Shown in pieces: positions 1 to 8,453 of a DNA stretch of 64,000 nt. Numbering within the stretch: position 1 is the first letter of the stretch; each line of letters starts with the position of its first letter. The translations under genes were made by a program, and so were the position numbers. The notes beneath the pieces are model-generated. The model worked only from the letters and a program-made list of their open reading frames with translations. It did no database searches and was not told the DNA's origin. Source of the DNA: Streptomyces sp. NA04227 (GTDB lineage Bacteria > Actinomycetota > Actinomycetes > Streptomycetales > Streptomycetaceae); NCBI RefSeq assembly GCF_013364195.1, contig NZ_CP054918.1:7739001-7803000 (forward strand). Reading direction: 5' to 3'.

Positions 1-1
1 G

Positions 2-1324
2 GCATCACCGTCCGGCGCCTGGGCGTACAACTACGCGGCACTCGCCGTACAGCGGCGTGACAACTGGCAGGTCACCGTGCGCGGCCACAACCGCTACCTG
101 TGGTCCACGGAGATCTACGAGGGGGCGAACTGGTACGGCCGCTACAACACCTACGGCCAGATCCAGGTACTGCACCGCGGCAGCCCCCAGGTCACCAACC
201 TGGACAGCGGTTACCGCCCCGACGGCTACGACTGGAACCGCCGGCCGGGCACCACGACGCTCCACAAGCCGTGGCCCCTGCTCAAGGCGGACCTGACCGG
301 CACCATCGAGGAGATGCTGCTGTCCGAGGAGGCGTTCGCCGGCGGGCACACCCTCGACGGCCGCAACGGCATGTTCGCGATGCGGCTGCGCGAACACCCC
401 AAGTACGAGGGCAGCCACCGCGCCCGCAAGTCCGTCTTCCTCTTCGACAACCGGGTCGTCGCGCTCGGCACCGGCATCGGCAACGACGACGCCCGTCACG
501 AGACGGAGACGACCCTCTTCCAGACCCGGCTGGCCGCCACTTCCGCACCGACCTGGTGCGACGGCGCGACGCCGGTGACCTCCTTCCCGTACCGGAGCGA
601 CCGGCAACTCGAAAGGGGCGCCTGGCTGTTGGACGACAAGGGCATCGGCTATCACGTGCCCGCCGGTCAGCGCCTGGCCCTCACCCGGGGCACCCAGGTC
701 TCCCGCCACCAGGGCACGGACGCCGAGACACGAGGGGACTTCGCCACCGCGTGGCTGCGGCACGGGAAGTCGCCGAAGCGAGGAACGTACGAGTACGCGA
801 TGGTGGTGGGCGCCACCGCCGAGTCGATGGCCGCGTTCACGGCCTCGGCCGCGGACCCGGAGCACGCGCCGTACACCGTGCGCCGCGCCGACGACACGGC
901 GCACATCGTCACCGACCGGGCCACCGGCATCACGGGCTACGCCGTGTTCGAACCCGCTGCGCGGCTCTCCGATCCGCTCGTTCGCGGCGTGGACACCCCG
1001 TCGATGCTGCTCACCCGCGACGACGGGCTGGACACACTGGTGCTCTCCGTGTGCGACCCCGATCTGCGACTCCACGAAGGCCGCGACCCCGACCAGTACG
1101 AGAAGGGGCGGTACACCGGGCACTGGACGGCGTACTCGCGGCCCTGGCTGCGGAGTCCCAGTGCCCCGCACACGATGAAGGTCACCCTGGAAGGACACTG
1201 GGAAGCGGGCCCGGACGAGGAGTGCGCGACCGGACGCCAAGGAGGGCGGACCGTGGTTTCCTTCCGAACCGTCGACGGACGGCCGGTACAGGTACGGCTG
1301 AGGCGGGCGAGCGGGGCGCGATGA
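2..1324 (+). CDS. Polysaccharide lyase family 8-like enzyme, C-terminal part (5' end outside window)
   Basis: The frame is already open at base 2, so only the last ~440 residues are visible. They fit the central and C-terminal beta-sandwich of chondroitin/hyaluronate/xanthan-type lyases (PL8): an N-proximal YNYAALAVQRRDNW stretch, then WYGRYNTYG and a WNRRPGTTT motif, followed by long beta-rich sequence. PL8 enzymes are secreted and cleave acidic polysaccharides by beta-elimination; the catalytic alpha/alpha barrel with its Asn/His/Tyr would lie upstream and is not visible. The stop codon overlaps the ATG of the AraC regulator (ATGA), so the two are co-translated and the regulator probably senses the substrate or product. 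Family assignment is good; the exact substrate cannot be told. Confidence 0.8.
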   Translation, partial: ASPSGAWAYNYAALAVQRRDNWQVTVRGHNRYLWSTEIYEGANWYGRYNTYGQIQVLHRGSPQVTNLDSGYRPDGYDWNRRPGTTTLHKPWPLLKADLTGTIEEMLLSEEAFAGGHTLDGRNGMFAMRLREHPKYEGSHRARKSVFLFDNRVVALGTGIGNDDARHETETTLFQTRLAATSAPTWCDGATPVTSFPYRSDRQLERGAWLLDDKGIGYHVPAGQRLALTRGTQVSRHQGTDAETRGDFATAWLRHGKSPKRGTYEYAMVVGATAESMAAFTASAADPEHAPYTVRRADDTAHIVTDRATGITGYAVFEPAARLSDPLVRGVDTPSMLLTRDDGLDTLVLSVCDPDLRLHEGRDPDQYEKGRYTGHWTAYSRPWLRSPSAPHTMKVTLEGHWEAGPDEECATGRQGGRTVVSFRTVDGRPVQVRLRRASGAR

Positions 1325-2124
1325 CCCCTGTTGAGCTGTGTCTCGGCGCGCCACCTCGGGTGGTGAACCTCGGCGTGGGTGTGCACGGTGTCACCTCGGA
1401 CCGTGACGTGTTCCGGCTGCCCGACCTGTGGCAGCTCCACGTCTACGGCTACGTGGCGGACCTGACCGTCGACGCGGCCGGGTACGCCGTGCGGCCCGGG
1501 CGGGTCAGCGTGATCCCGCCCGGGCGGCGCGTCGAGTACCACTACCGGGGCCGCTCGGAGCATCTGTACGCCCACTTCGCGCTCGCCGACGACGGTGAGC
1601 CGACCCGTGTCCCGCTCATACAGGACATGGGCGCGGAGGCTCCCGTGCTGACCGACCTCGTCAACCGGGCCGTTGCCGCCGCGCCCCACAGTCCGGCGCG
1701 GGTGAGCGCCGAGGTGTGGGCCGCACTGTGGCGGGTCGCGGACCTCGGCCGCCGAGGCACGGCCGGACAGCCGCACGCATGCGTCGAGGCGGCCGTGGCC
1801 CACATCGAGTGCCGGCTCCATGAAGTCCTCACCGTCCCCGAGGTGGCACGGGCCGCCGGTGTCTCGCACAACCACCTCATCAGGCTGTTCCACGCCCACT
1901 TCGACACCACGGTGGTCGCGTACATCAGGTCGCGTCGCATGGCCCGGGCCCGGCACCTGCTGCGCGAGTCGACGCTCTCCATCTCGGCGATCGCCGCCGC
2001 CGTGGGAATGGCCGACCTGCAGGCCTTCAACAAGGCGTGCAGACGGGAACTTGGGGCATCGCCGCGCGCGGTTCGCGCCGGTGATCCTCACGACGGTGGG
2101 GAGTTGGGGGCGCGGACCTCGTAG
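1321..2124 (+). CDS. AraC-family transcriptional regulator
   Basis: 267 aa from the ATG at 1321, which overlaps the lyase stop codon; longer in-frame starts run through the lyase and are rejected. Residues ~1-140 form a cupin-like sensor domain (VIPPGRRVEYHY, AHFALADD). Residues ~160-265 carry the double AraC/XylS helix-turn-helix: TVPEVARAAGVSHNHLIRLF for the first and STLSISAIAAAVGMADLQAF for the second, ending in the usual G-x-SPRAVR. It is likely a local activator of the polysaccharide lyase genes with which it is coupled. The HTH call is near certain; the effector is inferred only from context. Confidence 0.9.
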   Translation: MTPVELCLGAPPRVVNLGVGVHGVTSDRDVFRLPDLWQLHVYGYVADLTVDAAGYAVRPGRVSVIPPGRRVEYHYRGRSEHLYAHFALADDGEPTRVPLIQDMGAEAPVLTDLVNRAVAAAPHSPARVSAEVWAALWRVADLGRRGTAGQPHACVEAAVAHIECRLHEVLTVPEVARAAGVSHNHLIRLFHAHFDTTVVAYIRSRRMARARHLLRESTLSISAIAAAVGMADLQAFNKACRRELGASPRAVRAGDPHDGGELGARTS

Positions 2125-2295
2125 CGGTGACGTACGGGAGCACGGCCCGTGGTGCGTGACCATGAGGGCACGCCAGGGTCGGCGTCCGAGGGGCGCGCGA
2201 CCACCCATCAGTGCTCCGTACTCCCTCGGCGTGGGCGCTGTCGAAGGTGCGGTGTCACGGCCGAGCAGCGCGCGGGGGATCCTTGTCGGACGAAG

Positions 2296-2320
2296 TTAGT
2301 TCGACTAAAGTCCGAACTAA
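2296..2320. promoter_or_regulatory. Overlapping palindromic operator upstream of the DUF5107 gene
   Basis: TTAGT-TCG-ACTAA (2296-2308) is a perfect palindrome. The same first arm also pairs with a second copy as TTAGTTCG (2296-2303) and CGAACTAA (2313-2320), both perfect. The AT-rich site lies 28 bp before the start codon of the DUF5107 protein in otherwise GC-rich DNA, where a repressor would overlap the promoter or leader. The regulator is unknown; LacI-, GntR- and ROK-type repressors of sugar genes are all possible. Confidence 0.6.
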
Positions 2321-2347
2321 TTCTGTCGAGCCCATGGGAAGTCCTGG

Positions 2348-4327
2348 ATGAGCACACTGCATATCACCGACCTGACGATGCCCACCGCGGACCTCGGGCC
2401 GGTGAATCCGCTGCCACCCCTGTTCTCCGGGCTGGACACCCACGATGTGGCAGGGGTCGACGAAGCCGACGACGAGATGCGCCGCAACATCGCCTACGGC
2501 CGTGTCCGTACCGTCCTTCCCCACCTCAGGCAGGACGGCTACGACCGGAGGCGCCACGCGCGTTCCCACCGCGTCGCCGTGCTGGAGAACGAGACCCTGC
2601 GCGCCACCTTCCTCCTCGATGTCGGAGGGAGGCTGTGGTCGCTGGTCCACCGTCCCAGCGGCCGGGAGCTGCTGTTCCGCAACACCGTCTTCCAGCCCGG
2701 CAACCTCGCGCTGCGCGATGCCTGGGTCGCCGGCGGCGTGGAGTGGAACTTCGGCACCATCGGGCACTCCACCACCACGTCCTCGCCCCTGCACGCCGTA
2801 CGCGCACAGCGCCCGGACGGCACACCCGTCCTTCGGATGTACGAGTACGAACGCATCCGGCAGGCCGTGTTCCAGATCGACGCCTACCTGCCCGACGGCT
2901 CGGAGGCGCTGCTCGTGCACGTCAGCATCGTGAACCCCAACGACCATGAGGTGCCGGTGTATTGGTGGTCCAATATCGCCGTCCCGGAGACGGCCGACAC
3001 CCGGGTCGTCGCCCCGGCGGACCAGGCATGGCACTTCGCCTACGACCGGCGGCTGCGCCGCGTTCCCGTGCCCCGGTACGCGGGGCGGGACCTCACCTAC
3101 ACCACCCGGGCCCCGGCCTCCGCCGACTACTTCTTCGAGCTCGACCGGGAGCGCAGACCCTGGATAGCGGCCCTAGACGGCGCAGGCCGGGGACTCGCGC
3201 AGGCGTCGACACCGCGCCTGTCCGGCCGCAAGCTCTTCCACTGGGGAAAGCACCGGGGCGGGAACCGGTGGCAGGAGTGGCTCTCGGAGCCGGGCACGCC
3301 CTACCTGGAGATCCAGGCGGGACTTGCCCGTACCCAGCTGGAACACCTCGCGCTGCCCGGCGGGGCCACCTGGTCCTGGCTGGAGGCGTACGGCCACGTG
3401 GACGCCGATGCCGCCGCCGTCCACGGCGGCGACTGGGAGCGGGCACGCTCCGCCGCCGAAGCGGGTGTCGATGAGCTGATCACCGCCGAACGGCTCGAAG
3501 AAGAGCTGCGAGAGGCGTGCCTGTGGACCCGCGAGGAACCCGCTGAAGTCCTGCACCCCGGGTCCGGCTGGGGTGCCCTGGAGCGCCACCGGCGCGCCAA
3601 GTCCGGCGACGACTCGCTGAATCTGCCCGCCACACCCTTCCCGGACACCGGGCTCGGCCCGGAACAGGAGCCGTGGCTCGCCCTGCTCAACAGCGGCCGA
3701 CTGCCGGAGCTCGCTCCCACCGAGGCTCCGGCCTCCTACGAGATCTCCCCGGACTGGGCGCCGCTCCTCGATCAGGCGGACGGATGGCTCTCCCTCCTGT
3801 GCCTCGGGGTCCTCCGGGCCGCCGGGGGAGACCTCGACGGTGCCGAGGAGGCCTGGACCCGGTCGGTTGAGGACACTCCCAACGCATGGGCCTGGCGCAA
3901 CCTCGGGGCGCTCGCGGCGCACGACGGCCGGCTGACGGACGCCGCGGACGCCTACCTGCGCGCCCACGACCTGGCTCCCGCCCTCCTTTCGCTCACGCAC
4001 GAGCTCGTCGACGTCCTGCTGCGCGCCGGCCGCGCCGACCTGGCGCTCGAACTCATCGACGGCCGTCCGGGCGGGCAGCCGGTCGAAGGCCGTCTGCGGA
4101 TGCTGGAGGCGAGGGCGGCGCTGGAAGCGGGTGACGTCGGTCGGTGCCGCCGCATACTCGAGGAAGGCGTCGACGTCCCCAACATGCGTGAGGGCGAGAC
4201 CTCGCTGAGCGACCTGTGGCACGCCTGTCAGCGGCATCACGCCGCCACCGGGTCCGGCCCCGAGCCGTCCTCGGCCCGGGCACTGCCTTACCGGTACGAC
4301 TTCGTCATGCAGCCGGAAGGTTCTTAA
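2348..4327 (+). CDS. DUF5107 domain protein with TPR repeats
   Basis: 659 aa; start ATG at 2348 with GGGAAG (2336-2341) six bases upstream. Residues ~30-350 match DUF5107, a beta-sandwich domain common in Streptomyces and Bacteroidetes sugar loci (LLDVGGRLWSLVHRPSGRELLFRNTVFQ; WWSNIAVPE). The C-terminal ~200 residues carry TPR-like helices (AWRNLGALAAHDGRLTDAADAYLRAHDLAP). No signal peptide is visible, so it is probably cytoplasmic. DUF5107 is structurally reminiscent of aldose-epimerase-like sandwiches, so carbohydrate recognition or modification is plausible, but the reaction is not established. It sits alone behind the 2296-2320 operator. Confidence 0.85.
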   Translation: MSTLHITDLTMPTADLGPVNPLPPLFSGLDTHDVAGVDEADDEMRRNIAYGRVRTVLPHLRQDGYDRRRHARSHRVAVLENETLRATFLLDVGGRLWSLVHRPSGRELLFRNTVFQPGNLALRDAWVAGGVEWNFGTIGHSTTTSSPLHAVRAQRPDGTPVLRMYEYERIRQAVFQIDAYLPDGSEALLVHVSIVNPNDHEVPVYWWSNIAVPETADTRVVAPADQAWHFAYDRRLRRVPVPRYAGRDLTYTTRAPASADYFFELDRERRPWIAALDGAGRGLAQASTPRLSGRKLFHWGKHRGGNRWQEWLSEPGTPYLEIQAGLARTQLEHLALPGGATWSWLEAYGHVDADAAAVHGGDWERARSAAEAGVDELITAERLEEELREACLWTREEPAEVLHPGSGWGALERHRRAKSGDDSLNLPATPFPDTGLGPEQEPWLALLNSGRLPELAPTEAPASYEISPDWAPLLDQADGWLSLLCLGVLRAAGGDLDGAEEAWTRSVEDTPNAWAWRNLGALAAHDGRLTDAADAYLRAHDLAPALLSLTHELVDVLLRAGRADLALELIDGRPGGQPVEGRLRMLEARAALEAGDVGRCRRILEEGVDVPNMREGETSLSDLWHACQRHHAATGSGPEPSSARALPYRYDFVMQPEGS

Positions 4328-4340
4328 GCGGCCCCCGCGG

Positions 4341-5108
4341 TCATCGCACCGTCCCCCGGTAAGTCAGCGTCAGATGGCCGAGGTTGTCCTTCCCGACCTC
4401 GGCGTCCATCTCGAAAACCTCGGCGAGGTGGGCGGGGGTGAGTACCTCCTCAGGCCTGCCCGAGGCGACGGCCGCGCCGTGGTGCATGAGGACGAGCCGG
4501 TCGCAGAATCGGGCGGCGAGGGGGAGGTCGTGCAGGGCGACCAGGACGGTCTGGTCGGTGGTCGCCAACAGGTCCATCAGTTCCCACTGGTGCTTCACGT
4601 CGAGGTGGTTGGTCGGCTCGTCCAACAGGATGCCCCAGGGCTGCTGGGCGAGCGCCCGTGCCAGCTGGGCGCGCTGCCGCTCACCACCGGACAGGCTCTG
4701 CCAGCCGCGTTCGCCGAGGCCCGAAAGGCCGGTTCGGGCGAGGGCGGCGTCGATGACCGTCAGGTCCGCACCGTCGAGGTCGCGCCAACGGTCCCGGAAG
4801 GGTGTCCGGCCCAGCGCCACCACATCGGCCAGACGCAGATCGCTCTCGGCTTCGGCCGCCTGCTCGACGAACGCGATCTGCCGGGCCAGGCGCCGTGCGC
4901 TCCAGGAGCGGATGTCCGCGCCGTCGTAGCGCACCGCACCGGCGGCCAAAGTACGCAGTCCCGCCGCGCAGCGCAGGAGCGAGGACTTGCCCGAACCGTT
5001 GGGGCCGATCAGTCCCACGGTCTCGCCGGGACCCACGTGCAGCGAGACGTCTCGTACGACGGTCCGGCCGCCCACCGCCCAGCTCACCCCGTCGAGGTCG
5101 ATCCTCAC
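4341..5108 (-). CDS. ABC transporter ATPase, siderophore/metal-chelate type (FecE/FepC-like)
   Basis: 255 aa from a GTG whose last two bases plus A form the permease stop (GTGA overlap). All ABC motifs are present: Walker A GPNGSGKSS, Q-loop FVEQ, signature LSGGERQ, Walker B GILLDEPTNHLD and the H-loop histidine (VALHDLPLA). It energises uptake through the FecCD-type permease just upstream in the operon (binding protein, permease, ATPase). Transported ligands of this class are ferric siderophores, haem, cobalamin and, less often, zinc chelates. Confidence 0.92.
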   Translation of the reverse strand: MRIDLDGVSWAVGGRTVVRDVSLHVGPGETVGLIGPNGSGKSSLLRCAAGLRTLAAGAVRYDGADIRSWSARRLARQIAFVEQAAEAESDLRLADVVALGRTPFRDRWRDLDGADLTVIDAALARTGLSGLGERGWQSLSGGERQRAQLARALAQQPWGILLDEPTNHLDVKHQWELMDLLATTDQTVLVALHDLPLAARFCDRLVLMHHGAAVASGRPEEVLTPAHLAEVFEMDAEVGKDNLGHLTLTYRGTVR

Positions 5109-6259
5109 AACTCGCCCCGCTTCCGCAGCACCAGGAGGAACAACGGGACCCCGAGCAGGGCGGTGAACACCCCGACGGGGACCTCCTGCGGTGCGAAGGC
5201 GACCCGGGACAGAGCGTCGGTCCACACCAGGAACACCGCCCCGGCCAGTGCGGTGAAGGGCAGCAGAACGCGGTGTCGCGGGCCGACGAGGAAGCGGACG
5301 CCGTGCGGAACGATCAGGCCGACGAATCCGATCGCGCCGACCGAGGCGACGGCGACGGAGGTCATCAGAGCCGTGACGACGAGCAGGACGGCCCGGGTCG
5401 CGCGTACGCCGATGCCGAGCGAAGCCGCGGTGTCCGTACCGAAGGCGAAACCGTCGAGCGCCGCCGCGCACAGCCACAGCACAAGCAGCCCGATCGCGGT
5501 GACGGCCGCGCAGATGACCACCCCCTCCCAGCGGGCGGAGGCCATCGAGCCGAGCAGCCAGTACGTGATCGCCCGTGTGGTGTCGGCGTCGCCCGCCGCG
5601 ATGAGCACAAGTGAGGTGAGCGCGCTGAAGAGTTGGCCGACCACCACTCCGGTGAGCACGATTCTGGTCGAGTCGAGGCCGCTGCGGTGCAGGAGCAGCA
5701 TGAGCAGAGCGAACGAGAGCAGGGCACCGGTGAAGGCCCCGCCGGTGACGCCGAGCGTCCCGGCGCCGAAGCCGAGCAGGACCACGACCACGGCGCCCGC
5801 CGACGCCCCGGAGGAGACCCCGAGCAGATAGGGGTCGGCGAGGGCGTTGCGGGTCACCGACTGGAGTACGGCGCCGCACACCGCGAGTGCGGCACCCACC
5901 ACCGCGGCGAGCAGCACCCGAGGCGCACGCAAATCCCAGATCAGCGAGTCGAGCAGCCGGGGCAGCGGCTCCACCGGCAGCCCGAGGTGGCTGCCCACCG
6001 AGCGCCAGATCTCGCCGTAGCCGACCTCGGAGGTGCCGATGCGGACCGAGGCGGCGAGCGAGGCGAGGAGTACGAGGACGGCGAGCAGGTACAGCGCCGT
6101 ACGCGACAGCGGGGAACCGTGCGCGGTGGGCAGTGCCCCAGGGGCGGTCTTCGACGGGGACTCCTTGCCGCGGGCCGTGGGATGCAGCGGCGAGTCCCTG
6201 AAGTCGCCCTGGCGGTACGGCTCTTCGGCGAGCGGCGGTGCTGTGGGGTCAGCGGTCAC
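5105..6259 (-). CDS. FecCD-family iron/metal-chelate ABC permease
   Basis: 384 aa if the GTG at 6259 is used, which overlaps the end of the binding-protein gene by 11 bp; an ATG at 6307 would add 16 residues and a longer overlap. After a ~50-residue hydrophilic N-terminus come ~9-10 membrane helices with FecCD hallmarks (WDLRAPRVLLAAVVGAALAV, GAVLQSVTRNALADPYLLGVSSGASAGA, GAIGFVGLIVPHGVRFLVG). It forms the membrane channel for the neighbouring ATPase and binding protein; only one permease gene is present, so it probably acts as a homodimer. Confidence 0.93.
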   Translation of the reverse strand: MTADPTAPPLAEEPYRQGDFRDSPLHPTARGKESPSKTAPGALPTAHGSPLSRTALYLLAVLVLLASLAASVRIGTSEVGYGEIWRSVGSHLGLPVEPLPRLLDSLIWDLRAPRVLLAAVVGAALAVCGAVLQSVTRNALADPYLLGVSSGASAGAVVVVLLGFGAGTLGVTGGAFTGALLSFALLMLLLHRSGLDSTRIVLTGVVVGQLFSALTSLVLIAAGDADTTRAITYWLLGSMASARWEGVVICAAVTAIGLLVLWLCAAALDGFAFGTDTAASLGIGVRATRAVLLVVTALMTSVAVASVGAIGFVGLIVPHGVRFLVGPRHRVLLPFTALAGAVFLVWTDALSRVAFAPQEVPVGVFTALLGVPLFLLVLRKRGEL

Positions 6260-7268
6260 GGCCGAAGTCCCGCAGACCGTCGACGACCTCCTGCAGTGCG
6301 TGGACACTGCGTACCGAGGGATCGAGTTCGACGCCCGGGACCGTGATGAAGCGGTTCTCGCGCACCGCCTTCAGCTGCGAGACCACGGGATGTTTGCGCA
6401 TCATGGCGATCTTCTCCTCGGCACTGTCACCCGGCACGCCCCGCTCGGAGAGGTCCCCGACGACGATCACCTCCGGATCGCGCTCGGCGAACTCCTCCCA
6501 GGACACCTCCGGCCACTCCTCGCGCACGTCGTCGAAGACGTTCTCCGCCCCGACGAGCCTGCTCATGTCGCTGGGTATGCCGCTGCTCCCGGCCACGTAG
6601 GGGACGCCGTTGTACACCGAGTACACCCAGGCGACGGAGGGCCGGTGCTTCGTCCGTTCCCCGGTCTTCTCCGCCCGGGAGACCACCTCGCGCTGTTTGG
6701 CCACGAGCGCGGCAGCCCGGTCGCGGACGCCGAAGACGCGCCCCAGCTCCTCGTAGTCCTTGAACAGCCGGTCGAACGCGGTGCGCCGGGACTTGTCGGC
6801 CCCCGGGCACTCGACCGAACTCAGGAACGCGGGCAGGTCGAGCCCGCCCAGCTCCTCCCGGGTTCCCACCCGGTCCTTGGTGTACAGGTCACGGAAGGAG
6901 GAGATGACGAAGTCGGGTGCGGCCGCCCGGAGTTGCTCACCGGTGAGGATCTTGGGGTTGAGTACGGGCACCTTCTCGTACGCGGCGCGGTACTTCGGGG
7001 CGATCTTCGTGACCAGGTTCGAGGTGCCGGCCATACGGTCCTGCAGGCCCAGTTCGAGCAGGGTCTCGGTGGCGGCCTGGTCGAGGGTGACGGCACGCTC
7101 CGGCGGGCTCGCGAAGGCCAGTTGCCGACCGCAGCTCGACACCCGCACGGTGTCGGGGCCGTCCGGAGCCCCCGAGCTCGACGAGCCCTCGGGGCCCTGA
7201 GAACAGCCGGCCGTCGACAGGGCGACGGCCAGGGCCAGGGCGGCACCGAAGCGGGCGCGGGGGGACAT
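6249..7268 (-). CDS. ABC transporter substrate-binding lipoprotein, iron-siderophore type
   Basis: 339 aa starting at ATG 7268, chosen because AAGGAGG (7272-7278) lies just upstream and the reading then opens with a signal peptide (MSPRARFGAALALAVALSTAGC). The lipobox STAGC sets Cys21 as lipidated. The rest is a type III periplasmic-binding fold (PF01497): ERAVTLDQAATETLLELGL at the start of lobe 1 and VVGDLSERG / VPGVELDPSVRSV in lobe 2. It captures an extracellular metal complex and delivers it to the FecCD permease. It heads the operon and is divergent from a dioxygenase gene across a Zur/Fur-like site. Confidence 0.92.
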   Translation of the reverse strand: MSPRARFGAALALAVALSTAGCSQGPEGSSSSGAPDGPDTVRVSSCGRQLAFASPPERAVTLDQAATETLLELGLQDRMAGTSNLVTKIAPKYRAAYEKVPVLNPKILTGEQLRAAAPDFVISSFRDLYTKDRVGTREELGGLDLPAFLSSVECPGADKSRRTAFDRLFKDYEELGRVFGVRDRAAALVAKQREVVSRAEKTGERTKHRPSVAWVYSVYNGVPYVAGSSGIPSDMSRLVGAENVFDDVREEWPEVSWEEFAERDPEVIVVGDLSERGVPGDSAEEKIAMMRKHPVVSQLKAVRENRFITVPGVELDPSVRSVHALQEVVDGLRDFGRDR

Positions 7269-7317
7269 GGGCCTCCTTGAGGGGTGGGGAACCGAGGGGC
7301 GGCCCCGATTCTGCAAT

Positions 7318-7365
7318 CGGAAACCATTTTCATTAGAGTATCCGAGTACCTGCACATGTTGTGCA
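7318..7365. promoter_or_regulatory. Divergent control region with Zur/Fur-like box
   Basis: On the minus strand 7332-7318 reads TGAAAATGGTTTCCG. It matches the 7-1-7 palindrome type TGAAAAT-N-ATTTTCA used by actinobacterial Zur/Fur repressors in all of the left arm and 4 of 7 bases of the right arm. A second palindrome, TGCACA-TGT-TGTGCA, is at 7351-7365. Both lie between the metal-chelate transporter (leftward) and the dioxygenase (rightward), so one repressor could control both. Family assignment rests on my memory of the consensus. Confidence 0.45.
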
Positions 7366-7458
7366 ACAAGCATGCCCTGAGGTGTTCGTTCCCTGGTCAG
7401 CGCGGTCCGGCTGCCGCGGGCCGGGAGTGTCCACCTCCGGGTCGAAAGGATCGGTCCC

Positions 7459-8235
7459 ATGCCCGCGACGTCCACAACTCGGCAGTCCGTACCGGGAGTT
7501 GTCCCGCAGCGCGTCGGTCCCGGGCGGGGCGAGGCCGCCGCCCGCTGTCTCGGCCGTGACGGCGCCGTGGTCCTCACCGGTTACGAACCGGACGCCGACT
7601 CGCTCGTGGTCGCGGCGGCGACCGTGCTCGGTGACCGCCTCCGGCAGCTCTTCCCGCAGCGGCTGCGGCGGTCGCACGACGGGCGGCCGGTGCCGCTGCA
7701 CGCCGACGGATTCGACCTCGTCGTGGAGATCGCGGGTGTGCCCCACCGGCGGCGCGACCCCGACGAGGATCACGTCCTCGTTCAGTGCGTGCGGGGTGCC
7801 GCGTCGGGAGGGGAGTCGTTCGTGGCCGACGCCTACCGCTTCGTCGACGAGTGCGAGGCCGCGGACCCGGAGCTCTGGGAGTTCCTCACCCGTACCGACG
7901 TCGACCTCTACGGAGCGTGGGCGGGACTGCGCGGACTCCCGGCGGAGCCCCGCGTGGGCAGGCATGTCGAGTACACGCGTACCGGCCGTCGCCTCGTCCG
8001 CCGCACCGACGGGGCAGCGCCCCTGCACCGGGATCCTCAGGCCGAGTACGTGCAGGCCATGCTGGAGCGGCTGAAGAGCGCGGTGGCGGAGACGGAGCAG
8101 GGACTGGAGCGGTTCCGGCTCGCGGAGGGCGAGATCCTCGTACTCGACAACTACCGCTGCTGGCACGGGCGCGACGCGCACACCGGCGAACGGGCGGTCC
8201 GCATCCTCACGCTGCGCACCTCGGACGCGCGCTGA
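7459..8235 (+). CDS. TauD/TfdA-like Fe(II)/2-oxoglutarate dioxygenase
   Basis: 258 aa; ATG at 7459 preceded by AAAGGAT. The facial triad is visible: H-x-D in PLHADGFDL (~residue 75) and the distal His in NYRCWHGRDAH (~residue 236), followed by the 2-oxoglutarate-binding Arg in ERAVRILTLRT. Such enzymes hydroxylate or cleave small molecules using iron, 2-oxoglutarate and O2. It is shorter than typical TauD (~280 aa) and resembles the family found beside siderophore and natural-product genes. It is divergent from the metal-chelate importer, so it may process the imported ligand or help make it. Confidence 0.8.
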   Translation: MPATSTTRQSVPGVVPQRVGPGRGEAAARCLGRDGAVVLTGYEPDADSLVVAAATVLGDRLRQLFPQRLRRSHDGRPVPLHADGFDLVVEIAGVPHRRRDPDEDHVLVQCVRGAASGGESFVADAYRFVDECEAADPELWEFLTRTDVDLYGAWAGLRGLPAEPRVGRHVEYTRTGRRLVRRTDGAAPLHRDPQAEYVQAMLERLKSAVAETEQGLERFRLAEGEILVLDNYRCWHGRDAHTGERAVRILTLRTSDAR

Positions 8236-8339
8236 GGCGGTGCGCCGGGCCCCGTCCGAGGCGGCGAAGCCCGGCCGTCCCTACGAGGTGAGAAGGCCGA
8301 CCCCCGCCTGACCTTGCGCGAAGGTGACGCAAGTGGCTA

Positions 8340-8377
8340 TAAACCAAACAGTTTCAGTCAGAGTCTGGGTTGGTTTA
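8340..8377. promoter_or_regulatory. Inverted repeat upstream of the ROK-family gene
   Basis: TAAACCAA (8340-8347) and TTGGTTTA (8370-8377) are perfect 8-bp inverted repeats separated by 22 bp, in an AT-rich pocket. A second short dyad, CTTGCG (8313-8318) and CGCAAG (8328-8333), is just upstream. The position, 77 bp before the start codon at 8454, fits an operator/promoter region. Confidence 0.5.
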
Positions 8378-8453
8378 CCAGAGCCATGGGTGCGGGGACT
8401 GCCGGTGCGGGGTGTGCGCGCATCGTTTCCGGGCCGGGAAGCGGGGATACGGG

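Noticed and set aside
5..1354. 449-aa minus-strand open frame opposite the lyase gene
   Set aside because: Gly/Val/Ala/Arg-rich shadow of a clear coding frame; no domains or start signals.
8370..8453. Cys-rich N-terminal extension of the ROK protein from a TTG start
   Set aside because: The TTG lies within the inverted repeat and ATG 8454 has a better ribosome-binding context and family-like start.
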